Shown piece after piece: positions 8,261 through 16,764 of a stretch of DNA of 64,000 nucleotides (the first letter of the stretch is position 1; each line of letters starts with the position of its first letter). The stretch comes from Salipiger bermudensis (GTDB taxonomy: Bacteria; Pseudomonadota; Alphaproteobacteria; Rhodobacterales; Rhodobacteraceae): positions 50,433-114,432 of the forward strand of contig NZ_JAHVIA010000011.1 in NCBI RefSeq assembly GCF_019801965.1, in the 5' to 3' direction. Made by a program: the position numbers and the translations under genes. The notes below the pieces were generated by a model. It made no database searches. It was not told the DNA's origin and saw nothing but the letters and a program-made list of their open reading frames with translations.

Positions 8261-9961
8261 ATGCTTCGACAATTCTTCGACTACTACCGCCCGCACATGC
8301 GGCTCTTCTGGCTCGATTTCGGCTCCGCCGTGCTCTCGGGCCTGCTCGAGCTGGCCTTTCCGCTGGCCATCGCGGGCTTCATCGACCACCTGCTGCCGGG
8401 CGGCGACTGGGGGCTGATCGTGCTGGCCTCCGTGGCGCTGGTCTGCGTCTACGTGATCAATGCCGGGCTGATGCTGGTGGTGACCTATTGGGGCCACATG
8501 CTGGGCATCAACATAGAGACCGAGATGCGCGCCCGCGCCTTCGGCCACCTGACCCGGCTCGGCTGGGGCTGGTTCGACCGCGCCGAGACCGGCAAGCTGG
8601 TGGCCCGGGTGACCCGCGACCTCGAGGAGATCGGCGAGGTCGCCCATCACGGTCCCGAGGATCTCTTCATCGCCATAATGACCTTCGCAGGCGCCTTTGG
8701 CCTGATGCTCTGGCTGCACCCGCCGCTGGCGCTGATGACGCTGGTGATCGTTCCGGCCATGGGCTGGCTGCTGGCGGTCTATGGCGGCCGGATGACCCGG
8801 ACATGGCAGGCGATCTACGGCCGCGTCGGTGCCTTCAACGTGCGGCTCGAGGAGAGCATCGGCGGCATCCGCGTGGTGCAGGCCTTCACCAACGAGGCGC
8901 ATGAGCGCGCCCTTTTCGCCGAGGACAACGCCCGATACCGAGCCACCAAGCTCGACGCCTACCGCATCATGGCGGCGCTGAGCGCGCTGCAATATTCCGG
9001 CATGCGGCTGGTGCAGGTGGTGGTGATGGTGGCCGGCGCGGGGTTTGTCTTCGAGGGCCAGATGAGCACCGGCGATTACGTCGCCTTCCTGCTGCTGGTG
9101 GGGGTGTTCTTCCGTCCGCTGGAGAAGATCGCGGCGGTGATCGAGCTCTACCCCCGCGGCATCGCGGGCTTCCGCCGCTATCTCGAGCTTCTGGCCGAGC
9201 ATCCCGAGATCGCCGACGCACCGGAGGCGCGCGAGGCCCCGGCCCTGCGCGGCGAGATCGCTTTCGACAATGTCGAGTTCACCTATGACGGCGCGCGCGG
9301 CGTGCTGCACGGCGTGTCGCTGACGGTGCAGCCCGGCGAGACCGTGGCGCTGGTCGGCCCCTCGGGGGCGGGCAAGACCACGATGATGGCACTGGTGCCG
9401 CGCTTCTACGAGCCCACTGCCGGCGAGATCCGCATCGACGGGCTGCCGCTGCGCTCGATGACGCTCGAAAGCCTGCGCCGGCAGGTGGGGTTGGTCTCGC
9501 AGGACGTCTTCCTCTTCGCCGGCAGCCTGCGCGACAACATCGCCTATGGCCGGCTTGGCGCCAGCGAGGACGAGATTATCGCGGCTGTGCGCGACGCCCA
9601 GCTCGGGCCGCTGGTCGAGAGCCTGCCGGACGGGCTCGACACGATGGTGGGCGAGCGCGGCGTGATGCTTTCGGGCGGGCAGCGCCAGCGGGTCGCCATC
9701 GCGCGGGTCTTCCTGCGCAACCCGCCGATCCTGCTGCTCGACGAGGCCACCTCGGCGCTCGACCGCTCGACCGAGCGCGAGGTGCAGGCAGCGCTGGCGC
9801 GGCTGGCGGTCGGGCGCACCACGCTGATCATCGCGCACCGGCTGGAGACCATCCGCCACGCCGACCGCATCGTGGTGATGGACGGCGGGCGCATCGTCGA
9901 GATCGGCAGCCACGATGACCTGGTGGCCCGGCAGGAGGCGTATTTCCGGCTGCTCGACTAG
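8261..9961 (+). CDS. Exporter-type ABC transporter, fused membrane and ATPase domains
   Basis: This 566-residue half-transporter has an N-terminal six-helix ABC_membrane domain (about 15-300) and a C-terminal ATPase (about 330-560). Walker A GPSGAGKTT is near residue 366, the signature LSGGQRQRVAIARVFLRNP near 470, and Walker B ILLLDEATSALD follows directly. It probably works as a homodimer and exports a small molecule. Its place eight bases after fhuC suggests a siderophore-related role, such as secretion of a siderophore or recycling of the apo-form, or inner-membrane import as in the YbtP/Q branch. The sequence alone does not choose between these. Its stop codon overlaps that of the convergent TetR gene. 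Confidence 0.85.
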   Translation: MLRQFFDYYRPHMRLFWLDFGSAVLSGLLELAFPLAIAGFIDHLLPGGDWGLIVLASVALVCVYVINAGLMLVVTYWGHMLGINIETEMRARAFGHLTRLGWGWFDRAETGKLVARVTRDLEEIGEVAHHGPEDLFIAIMTFAGAFGLMLWLHPPLALMTLVIVPAMGWLLAVYGGRMTRTWQAIYGRVGAFNVRLEESIGGIRVVQAFTNEAHERALFAEDNARYRATKLDAYRIMAALSALQYSGMRLVQVVVMVAGAGFVFEGQMSTGDYVAFLLLVGVFFRPLEKIAAVIELYPRGIAGFRRYLELLAEHPEIADAPEAREAPALRGEIAFDNVEFTYDGARGVLHGVSLTVQPGETVALVGPSGAGKTTMMALVPRFYEPTAGEIRIDGLPLRSMTLESLRRQVGLVSQDVFLFAGSLRDNIAYGRLGASEDEIIAAVRDAQLGPLVESLPDGLDTMVGERGVMLSGGQRQRVAIARVFLRNPPILLLDEATSALDRSTEREVQAALARLAVGRTTLIIAHRLETIRHADRIVVMDGGRIVEIGSHDDLVARQEAYFRLLD

Positions 9962-10548
9962 CGGCGCGGGCCCGGCTCAGCCGCAAGCCCCGCCAAAACG
10001 ACCCGCACGAGGCGGCGCAGCGCCGCCTCGCGCTCGGGGCGGGGCCCGGGGCCGATCAGCTCGGGATGCAGGAATGCGCTCATCGCCTCCTCCAGCATCT
10101 CGGCCTCGTCCCGCCCGCCGAGCCCGGCTTCCGCGACCAGCGCGGTCAGTTCCTCTCTGAGATGGCGCATGTGATCGCGGATCACCGGGCGCTCGCCCGC
10201 CGTGGCCTCGTTGAAGCCGTAGAAGATTTCGGGGTCGGATTGCGCCCGGGCGCTCTTGATCCGGTAGCGTGCAACGAACCACTGCTCGATCCGCTCCGCC
10301 GCGGGCGCGCTGCCGGCGCAGATCGACGCGGTACGCGCCCGCGCCTCGCAGAGCCAGCTCTCGGTCACCGCATCGAGCAGCGCCGCCTTGTCGCGGAAGT
10401 GCGCGTAGAGCGCCGCGTGGCTGACGCCCATGTCGCGCGCGACCTCCGCAAGCCGCAGCTTGACGAAGCCATGTTCGCGGATCCGGGCAAGGGCGATCTC
10501 CACGGCACGACGCCGCGCATCTTCCGGGCTGAGACCTGTTCTGGGCAC
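9958..10548 (-). CDS. TetR/AcrR family repressor
   Basis: This protein of about 196 residues has an N-terminal TetR helix-turn-helix (RLAEVARDMGVSHAALYAHFRDKAAL, written here in parts: LAEVARDMGVSH, then ALYAHFRDK) and a variable ligand-binding C-terminal domain. The GTG at 10548 was chosen because a strong AAGGAGGAG ribosome-binding site lies seven bases before it, and because an upstream in-frame TTG at 10581 would fall inside the palindromic operator at 10581-10604. It is divergent from the MFS exporter gene and probably represses that gene and itself. The C-terminal end overlaps the stop of the ABC exporter gene by three bases. Confidence 0.88.
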   Translation of the reverse strand: MPRTGLSPEDARRRAVEIALARIREHGFVKLRLAEVARDMGVSHAALYAHFRDKAALLDAVTESWLCEARARTASICAGSAPAAERIEQWFVARYRIKSARAQSDPEIFYGFNEATAGERPVIRDHMRHLREELTALVAEAGLGGRDEAEMLEEAMSAFLHPELIGPGPRPEREAALRRLVRVVLAGLAAEPGPRR

Positions 10549-10580
10549 GCCGCTCCTCCTTGACGCATCGGTCTTCGCCA

Positions 10581-10604
10581 ATTACAAAATTAGAAAAATG
10601 TAAT
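10581..10604. promoter_or_regulatory. Palindromic operator between the TetR and MFS genes
   Basis: ATTACA (10581-10586) and TGTAAT (10599-10604) form perfect arms of a 24-bp AT-rich element in otherwise GC-rich DNA, 33 bp upstream of the TetR start. Size, symmetry and position fit a TetR-family operator. Binding is inferred. Confidence 0.6.
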
Positions 10605-10743
10605 CAATCGCCCGCGCGCCTCTCCCCATCGATTTCTGGCGTTCGCGGGTTTCCTTTTGTCGACATGCCTGCACGGAGCTGTCGCGGCCTTGGGCCGGGG
10701 CCAGCTGCCGTGATCTTTGGCGGTCCTAGTGAAAGACCATATC

Positions 10744-11934
10744 ATGTTGAGCTTGCTCAAGGATTCCCGGGCTGTGGCGCTGCTGCTCGCGGCCTCGCTG
10801 ACGATCCTCTCCAACAGCCTGATCAGCCCCTCGCTGCCCGGCATCGAGGCGCGCTTCGCCGACGAGGAAAACGCCGCGCTGCTGGCGCGCCTGCTGGTCA
10901 CCGCGCCGTCGCTGATGGTGGCGATTCTAGCGCCCTTTGCCGGCGCGCTGGCCGACCGCTTCGGCCGTCGCCTGCAGCTGCTCGCGGGCGTGGCGCTCTT
11001 CGCCATCGCCGGCACCGCCGGGCTCTACCTGCCGACGCTCAAGCTGGTGCTGTTCAGCCGGCTGTTCCTCGGTGTCGCGGTGGCGATGATCATGACCGCC
11101 CAGACGGCGCTGATCGGCGACTATTTCAAAGGCGAGAAGCGCGGCAACTTCATGGGCCTGCAGATCGCGGCGACGAATTTCGGCGGGCTCATCCTGCTGG
11201 TTCTCGCCGGCTGGCTGGCGTCGTTCACGCCGCTGGCGCCCTTCGCGATCTACGGTATCGCGCTGGTCTACCTGCCGATCATGATGCTGACGCTGGAGAA
11301 ATCCGACCGCAGCGCCTCGCAGGTCGAGCCCGCGGCCTCCGAGGGCGAGGCCAACTGGGTGTCGACGCTGGTGCTGGTGATCCTGCTCGCCGGCCTGTGC
11401 TTCCTCTGCTTCTATCTTGTGCCGACGCAATCGCCGTATTTCCTCGCCTCGATCGGTCATCCCGAGCCGCAGGCGGCGGGCATGCTGATGGGCGCGATGA
11501 CGCTTGCGGGGGGCATCGTCTCGCTGTTCTTCGGCAAGATCCGGATGCGGCTGGGACGCTCGGGCACCCCGGCGCTCGGCTTCATGGGCTTCGCCACCGG
11601 CTTCTACCTCTTCGGCATTGCCCCGAGCTTTGCGCTGACGCTGATCGGGGCCGCCTTCATCGGCGCCGGTGGCGGCTTGCTGATGCCGACCTTCCTCGGC
11701 CTCGCCGTGGGCATCGCCCCGGCGCATCGCCGCGGGCTGGCGGCGGGTGCGATCACCACCAGCATCTTCCTCGGCCAGTTCCTGTCGCCCTTCGCCTCGA
11801 CGCCGCTGATCGCCTCTCTGGGCTATGCCTCGACCTTCCTCGCCACGGGCGCATTGCTCACTCTGCTGGCGCTGGTGGCCTATGTCGGCCTACGCGCTCC
11901 GCGCGATCCCGTGGCGCGGCCGCTGCCGGTCTGA
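10744..11934 (+). CDS. MFS exporter
   Basis: This 396-residue protein has about 12 hydrophobic helices. The major-facilitator loop 2-3 signature is GALADRFGRRLQLL, in the first half. The N-terminal stretch LTILSNSLISPSLPGIEARF resembles multidrug and siderophore exporters of the DHA1 group. ATG 10744 is preceded by GAAAG at a suitable distance; an in-frame TTG at 10717 and GTG at 10729 are less likely. It is divergent from the TetR gene and shares the operator region. A role in siderophore or drug export is inferred from position. Confidence 0.85.
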   Translation: MLSLLKDSRAVALLLAASLTILSNSLISPSLPGIEARFADEENAALLARLLVTAPSLMVAILAPFAGALADRFGRRLQLLAGVALFAIAGTAGLYLPTLKLVLFSRLFLGVAVAMIMTAQTALIGDYFKGEKRGNFMGLQIAATNFGGLILLVLAGWLASFTPLAPFAIYGIALVYLPIMMLTLEKSDRSASQVEPAASEGEANWVSTLVLVILLAGLCFLCFYLVPTQSPYFLASIGHPEPQAAGMLMGAMTLAGGIVSLFFGKIRMRLGRSGTPALGFMGFATGFYLFGIAPSFALTLIGAAFIGAGGGLLMPTFLGLAVGIAPAHRRGLAAGAITTSIFLGQFLSPFASTPLIASLGYASTFLATGALLTLLALVAYVGLRAPRDPVARPLPV

Positions 11935-11947
11935 CGCGGCGCTTCGC

Positions 11948-11974
11948 CTCCCCCGTCTTGTCGGACCGGGGGAG
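11948..11974 (+). terminator. Hairpin after the MFS gene
   Basis: CTCCCCCG (11948-11955) and CGGGGGAG (11967-11974) form a perfect 8-bp GC-rich stem 13 bp after the MFS stop, followed by an AAAGG and not a T-run. It probably separates the MFS gene from the next gene, but lacks a classical U-tract. Confidence 0.45.
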
Positions 11975-11989
11975 AAAGGTGTAAACTGA

Positions 11990-12015
11990 ACACCATCAGG
12001 TTCTGGGGATGGTGT
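11990..12015 (+). promoter_or_regulatory. Inverted repeat over the ribosome-binding region of the next gene
   Basis: ACACCATC (11990-11997) and GATGGTGT (12008-12015) are perfect 8-bp arms around a 10-base loop that ends in GGGG. The 3' arm ends five bases before ATG 12021, so an RNA stem would hide the likely ribosome-binding site. As DNA it could equally be a repressor operator. Confidence 0.45.
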
Positions 12016-12020
12016 GAGCG

Positions 12021-13637
12021 ATGCGGGTGTCGCACAAGATCCTCTGGCGCGTTTTGGCAGCCAGCGTTCTGGTGGCCCTGCTCGCTCTTGGCGGGGCCGG
12101 TCTGTGGTTCCGCCAGCAGGGCAAGGAGGTCTTCCGGCTCAACAGTGACCTGATCGCCGACGGCTATTACATGGCCGGCTTCGAATTCAAGCTGCTGGGC
12201 ATCGTCCACCACCTCGACAATGGCCGCTACCTGACGGCGCTCACCACGCTGACGCGCCTGCGCGACCAGCTCGAAAGCCGCGAGGGGCTGACGAAGATCC
12301 CCGAAGCGGCCAGCCCAGAGGAGGAGGCGCGCTTCTTCCGCGCGCTGCAGGATCCGCAGACCGGCGCCTTCATCGATCCGACCTTCCCGTTCTCCAGCTA
12401 CAACGAGCCCACCGAGAACGTCGTCGGACATCTCGCGGCGCTGGCGCGCGAGAGCGGCGGGCCGCTAACGCTCGATCATCCGCTGCGCTATCTCGACGAG
12501 ATCGCCGAGCCCGAGGCGCTGCGGTCCTTCCTCGACGAGGTCTCGATCATCGGTTGGCTCGGCAACCGCTTCCCGGAGACCACGTATGTCTTCGCCCGCA
12601 GCCTCGCCAGCGTGCTGAACGGCGAAAGCGCGATCCGCGAGAACCAGCTTTACGATTTCTCGCCGGCCTATCTCGAGGCGCTGCGCGACTGGTTCCACGA
12701 CACGCAGGATCCCGAGACCGGCTACTGGGGGCCGCGGTCGCGCCGCGACGGCAGCCTGGCGCGGGTCGATCTCAACAACACGGCTTCGGTGATCAAGATC
12801 TTCCTCGACCGCAACGGGCAGGACAGGGTTCCGGAGCAGCCGCTGCGCTACCGCGACCGCATGGTGGCAACGACGCTCGAGCTCATCGACCGGCCGCTGC
12901 CCGAGGGCGCGGGGCTCGATGCTTGGCACGACTGGAACATCTCCACCACCAAGGGCATCCGCATGCTGCTGCGTCATCTCTGGGCCGGGGCCAGCCCGGA
13001 GCAGCGCGCTCGGGCGCGGCAGATCCTGTCCGCGCATGTGGAGGTGAAATTCGCGCGGTTCCATGTTCCCGAGAGCGGCGGGTTCAGTCTCTATCCCGAG
13101 ATCGGAACCGCCTCGCTCGACGGCACCGCAACGATGATCCTCGGCAATCTGGGCGCCTTCTCGGCGGAGCGGCAGGCGCGGCTCTGGGGCGCCGCGGAGG
13201 AGACCGCGCAGGATCTCGGGCGGCTCAGGACAGAGCGGCTTGCGCCGGGGGATCTGGCGGAAATCGCCGAGGCGCGCGAGGTCAATTCCCTGCGTGTCTA
13301 CACCACACCACCCGAAGGTGACGGGCTGCTCTCCGAGCCCGGCTGGGTGATCTATCCGCAGCCCACCCCTGTCATGGATGCCGCTGAGCTGGTGCCGCGG
13401 GTGCTGAGCTGGTTGCGCTCGGACGCCCCGGCGCTCGGAAACTGGACCTCGCGGGCCCGACTGCTCGAGGAGTACGGAGCGTTGCCGGCGGGAGACCCGG
13501 CCCGCCTGCCGCTGCCAGAGGGCGCAGCGGTGCTGAACGAGGCGTTGCAAGGCGCCGGACAGCTCACAATCATCGGCTTCGATGTGCTGCAGGTTCCGGT
13601 GGCCCGGCTCGACATCACCCTGCCCGACCCCGCCTGA
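12021..13637 (+). CDS. Unrecognised membrane-anchored protein, possibly an alpha/alpha-barrel enzyme
   Basis: I do not recognise this 538-residue protein. It starts with one transmembrane anchor (about residues 8-31, ILWRVLAASVLVALLALGGA) and the rest should lie in the periplasm. Two phrases, LQDPQTGAFIDP (about 110) and TQDPETGYWGPRS (about 233), look like the repeat turns of terpenoid-cyclase or prenyltransferase-like alpha/alpha toroids, and the segments between them are helical. That suggests a polysaccharide- or terpene-type enzyme fold, but no catalytic motif such as DxDD was found. The gene stands alone between the iron region and the RND pump, converges on the pump gene and has the hairpin at 11990-12015 directly before it. 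Confidence 0.6.
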   Translation: MRVSHKILWRVLAASVLVALLALGGAGLWFRQQGKEVFRLNSDLIADGYYMAGFEFKLLGIVHHLDNGRYLTALTTLTRLRDQLESREGLTKIPEAASPEEEARFFRALQDPQTGAFIDPTFPFSSYNEPTENVVGHLAALARESGGPLTLDHPLRYLDEIAEPEALRSFLDEVSIIGWLGNRFPETTYVFARSLASVLNGESAIRENQLYDFSPAYLEALRDWFHDTQDPETGYWGPRSRRDGSLARVDLNNTASVIKIFLDRNGQDRVPEQPLRYRDRMVATTLELIDRPLPEGAGLDAWHDWNISTTKGIRMLLRHLWAGASPEQRARARQILSAHVEVKFARFHVPESGGFSLYPEIGTASLDGTATMILGNLGAFSAERQARLWGAAEETAQDLGRLRTERLAPGDLAEIAEAREVNSLRVYTTPPEGDGLLSEPGWVIYPQPTPVMDAAELVPRVLSWLRSDAPALGNWTSRARLLEEYGALPAGDPARLPLPEGAAVLNEALQGAGQLTIIGFDVLQVPVARLDITLPDPA

Positions 13638-13700
13638 GCGGCAGTCCGAGGGCGCCTGAGCGCCTGCGCCGGAAGAGGAGCCCTCCCGGCGCAGAGCGGA

Positions 13701-16700
13701 TCACGACGCGGGCTGTACCGCCGCCTCGACTGCGCGGCGCTCTTCGCGGGCGAAGAAGATGTAGTAGAGCACCGGGGCGGCCACAAGCGTCAGCACCGTG
13801 GCGAAGGCCAGACCGCCCATGATCGTCACCGCCATCGAGACGAAGAACGCATCTCCCAGGAGCGGGGCCATGCCGAGGATCGTCGTCGCCGCTGCCAGCA
13901 CCACCGGGCGCAGGCGCGAGGTCGAGGCGCGGATGATTGCCGGGCGCAGCGCCTGGCCCTCCTCGCGCAGCAGGTCGATCTCCTCGACCAGCACGATGCC
14001 GTTCTTGATCAGCATCCCCGACAGCGACAGCAGGCCCAGCAGCGCGGTGAAGCTGAATGGCAGGCCGGTGAGGCCGAGCCCCAGCACCACGCCGTTGACC
14101 GACATCGGGACAAGCAGCCAGATGATCAGCGGCTGTCGCAGCGCGTTGAACAGCAGGATCGAGATCAGCACCATGATCAGGAAGCTGACCGGAAGCTGCG
14201 TGCCGAGCGCCGCCTGCGCCTCGCTCGAGCTTTCGTAATCGCCGCCCCATTCGAGCTTGTAGCCCAGCGGCAGCTCCATCGCCTCGACCGCGCCGCGCAC
14301 CTCTCCGAAGGCGGTGGCGGCGGTCACGCCGTCGACGATATCGGCGCCCACGGTGATGGTCAGCACCCGGTCGCGGCGGTGCACCAGCGTGTTTTCGGGG
14401 ATGAACTCGAAGCCGTCGACGACCTGCTCGATCGGCACGAAGGACTCCGCCGCGCTGGAATAGATCACCTGATCCATCAGCGTCAGATCGCTGTCGGGAT
14501 CCTCGCGCACAAGGATCGGGATCAGGCGCTCGCCCTCGCGATAAGTGCCCGCCTGGGCGCCGTCGGTGGCGGTGAGCAGGGTGCGGGAGATGTCGTCGCG
14601 GCTGATCCCAGCCGCCTGCGCCCGGTCGGTGGCATAGAGCGGGCGCAGCACCAGCTCCTGCTCGCGCCAGTCGGTGCGGGTGGTGGTGATCTTGTCGCTG
14701 GCTTCCTTCATGACCGCCTGCGCTTCGATGGCGAGGTTGCGCAGCACCTCCGGGTCGGGCCCGGAGAACCGCGCCGCCACCGGATCGCCGCCGCCGGGGC
14801 CGAAGACAAGCCGCTTGGTGCGCATCTCGCCCTGCGGCAGCGCCTCGGCGCCGAAGGCGTCGAGATCCGATTTCAGCTGCGGGATCTCATCCAGCGTCGC
14901 GGTACGCACGATGATGTGGCCGTAGGACGGATTGGCCTTCTCGGCCTGGTAGGTCAGCATGAACCGCGTCGCGCCCTGCCCCACGAAGGTGGTGGTGGCG
15001 ACGACCTCGTCGCGCTCGGCCAGCCAGTCTTCGAGCACCCGCAGATCCTCCGAGGTCTTGGCGATCGAGGCGCCCTGCGGCAGCTTGTAATGAACGAAGA
15101 ACAGCGGCGTGTTGCTGTCGGGGAAGAACTGTTGCGGCAGCTTTGCGAAGGCGTTGAAGCACACCGCCGTCAGCGCGATCAGCCCGACGACGACCAGCCA
15201 GCGCAGGCGCAGCGCAAGGTCGAGCGTGCGGCCAAAGAGGCGGAAGAAGAACCCGCCATAGGCATCGTGATCGCCCTCGTCCTTGGTCACGAAGAGCTTA
15301 TTGCCGAGATAAGGCGTCACGGTGATGGCGAGGATCCAGGACAGCATCAGCGACATGCCGATGACCGCGAAAAGCGAGAACAGGAATTCGCCGGTGGCGT
15401 CGGGGCTGGTGCCGATGCCGGCAAAGGCCATGATGCCGATGACGGTGGCACCGAGCAGCGGCACCTGGGTTTTCTGCGTCGCCTCGTCGGCGGCCGCCGG
15501 GCCGCGCTTGCCGTGCAGCATCGAGACCTGCATGCCCTCGGCCACCACGATGGCGTTGTCGACCAGCATGCCCATGGCGATGATCAGCGCCCCGAGCGAG
15601 ATGCGCTCCATCTCGATCGAGAACAGCGCCATGAAGAACACCGTCCCGATCACCGTCAGCAGCAGCGTCGCGCCCACCACGACGGCGGCGCGCCAGCCCA
15701 TCGCCAGCGCCAGCACGATGACCACGATGGCGACCGAGGTGGCGAGGTTGAGCAGGAAGGCGTTCGACGCTTCGTCGACCACCACGTGCTGCTGGTAGAT
15801 CGGGGTGATCTCGACACCGAAGGGGATGTCCTTGTCGAGCTCTGCGAGCTTGGCATCGACCCGCTCTCCGACCTCGACGATGTTCTCCGACGAGAGGCCC
15901 GCGACGCCGAGGGTGAAGGCTTCCTGCCCGTTCTGCCGGATGATCAGGTCGGGGTTGTCCTGCCGTCCGCGATAGACTTCGGCGAGGTCGATGAGGTTGA
16001 TGATCTCGCCCTGCACGCCCACGGTCAGGCCGGCGATGGCCGAGACCGTGTCCTCGCCCTGCGGGCGCTGGATCACCGTGCGCGAGCCGTCGCGCTCGAG
16101 CGTTCCTGCCTGCGAGACGCTGTCGGCTTCCGAGATCGCCGAGGCCAGCGCCGAGGGCGGGATGTTCTGGTTGACCGCGCGGGCGATGTCGGGCTCGACG
16201 AAGATCGCCTCGTCGGGCAGGCCGGCGGTATCGACATCCGCCACCCCCTCGACCGCGAGCAGCTCGCGGCGCAGGAAGATTGCCAGCCGGTGCTTCTCTG
16301 CGTCGGAAAAGCCCTCGGCGGTGATGGCGTAGAACAGGCCGTAGACATCACCGAAGCTGTCGTTGACGTAGGGAATGCCGGCCCCGGAGGGCAGCCGGGC
16401 ATCGCCCACGCGGTTGCGCAGGTCGGTCCAGATTTGCGGCAGCTCGGTGCCGTCATAGGTCGACTTGATCTCGACCTCGATGGTCGAGACGCCGGGGCGG
16501 TTGACCGAGGTGATGGTCTTCAGCTCGCCCATCTTCTGGATCTCGGATTCCAGCGGCTCCGAGACCTCGGTCGCCACCTGCTCGGCGGAGGCACCGGGAT
16601 ACTGGGTGACGATGACGGCGTTCTTGATGGTGAAGGCCGGGTCTTCGAGCCGACCGATGGAGAAGAAGCCCCAGATGCCGCCGAAGAACAGGATCAGGAT

Positions 16701-16754
16701 CAGGATCCACGTGTAGATCGGCCGCTCGATGGAGTGGCGTGCGATGGTGGTCAT
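13701..16754 (-). CDS. RND efflux pump, inner-membrane permease (AcrB-like)
   Basis: This 1017-residue protein has the RND layout: the first transmembrane helix near residues 12-32, a large periplasmic domain, a central helix bundle including GALIIAMGMLVDNAIVVAEGM (about residue 400, containing the proton-relay aspartate region), a second periplasmic domain and a final helix bundle. The length and N-terminus (ARHSIERPIYTWILILI) fit the hydrophobic/amphiphilic efflux family or the closely related acriflavin-resistance group. It lies ten bases after the adaptor gene in a MarR-controlled operon. No outer-membrane factor gene is nearby, so it presumably borrows one from elsewhere. The substrate is unknown. 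Confidence 0.92.
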   Translation of the reverse strand: MTTIARHSIERPIYTWILILILFFGGIWGFFSIGRLEDPAFTIKNAVIVTQYPGASAEQVATEVSEPLESEIQKMGELKTITSVNRPGVSTIEVEIKSTYDGTELPQIWTDLRNRVGDARLPSGAGIPYVNDSFGDVYGLFYAITAEGFSDAEKHRLAIFLRRELLAVEGVADVDTAGLPDEAIFVEPDIARAVNQNIPPSALASAISEADSVSQAGTLERDGSRTVIQRPQGEDTVSAIAGLTVGVQGEIINLIDLAEVYRGRQDNPDLIIRQNGQEAFTLGVAGLSSENIVEVGERVDAKLAELDKDIPFGVEITPIYQQHVVVDEASNAFLLNLATSVAIVVIVLALAMGWRAAVVVGATLLLTVIGTVFFMALFSIEMERISLGALIIAMGMLVDNAIVVAEGMQVSMLHGKRGPAAADEATQKTQVPLLGATVIGIMAFAGIGTSPDATGEFLFSLFAVIGMSLMLSWILAITVTPYLGNKLFVTKDEGDHDAYGGFFFRLFGRTLDLALRLRWLVVVGLIALTAVCFNAFAKLPQQFFPDSNTPLFFVHYKLPQGASIAKTSEDLRVLEDWLAERDEVVATTTFVGQGATRFMLTYQAEKANPSYGHIIVRTATLDEIPQLKSDLDAFGAEALPQGEMRTKRLVFGPGGGDPVAARFSGPDPEVLRNLAIEAQAVMKEASDKITTTRTDWREQELVLRPLYATDRAQAAGISRDDISRTLLTATDGAQAGTYREGERLIPILVREDPDSDLTLMDQVIYSSAAESFVPIEQVVDGFEFIPENTLVHRRDRVLTITVGADIVDGVTAATAFGEVRGAVEAMELPLGYKLEWGGDYESSSEAQAALGTQLPVSFLIMVLISILLFNALRQPLIIWLLVPMSVNGVVLGLGLTGLPFSFTALLGLLSLSGMLIKNGIVLVEEIDLLREEGQALRPAIIRASTSRLRPVVLAAATTILGMAPLLGDAFFVSMAVTIMGGLAFATVLTLVAAPVLYYIFFAREERRAVEAAVQPAS

Positions 16755-16764
16755 GGCGCGGCCC

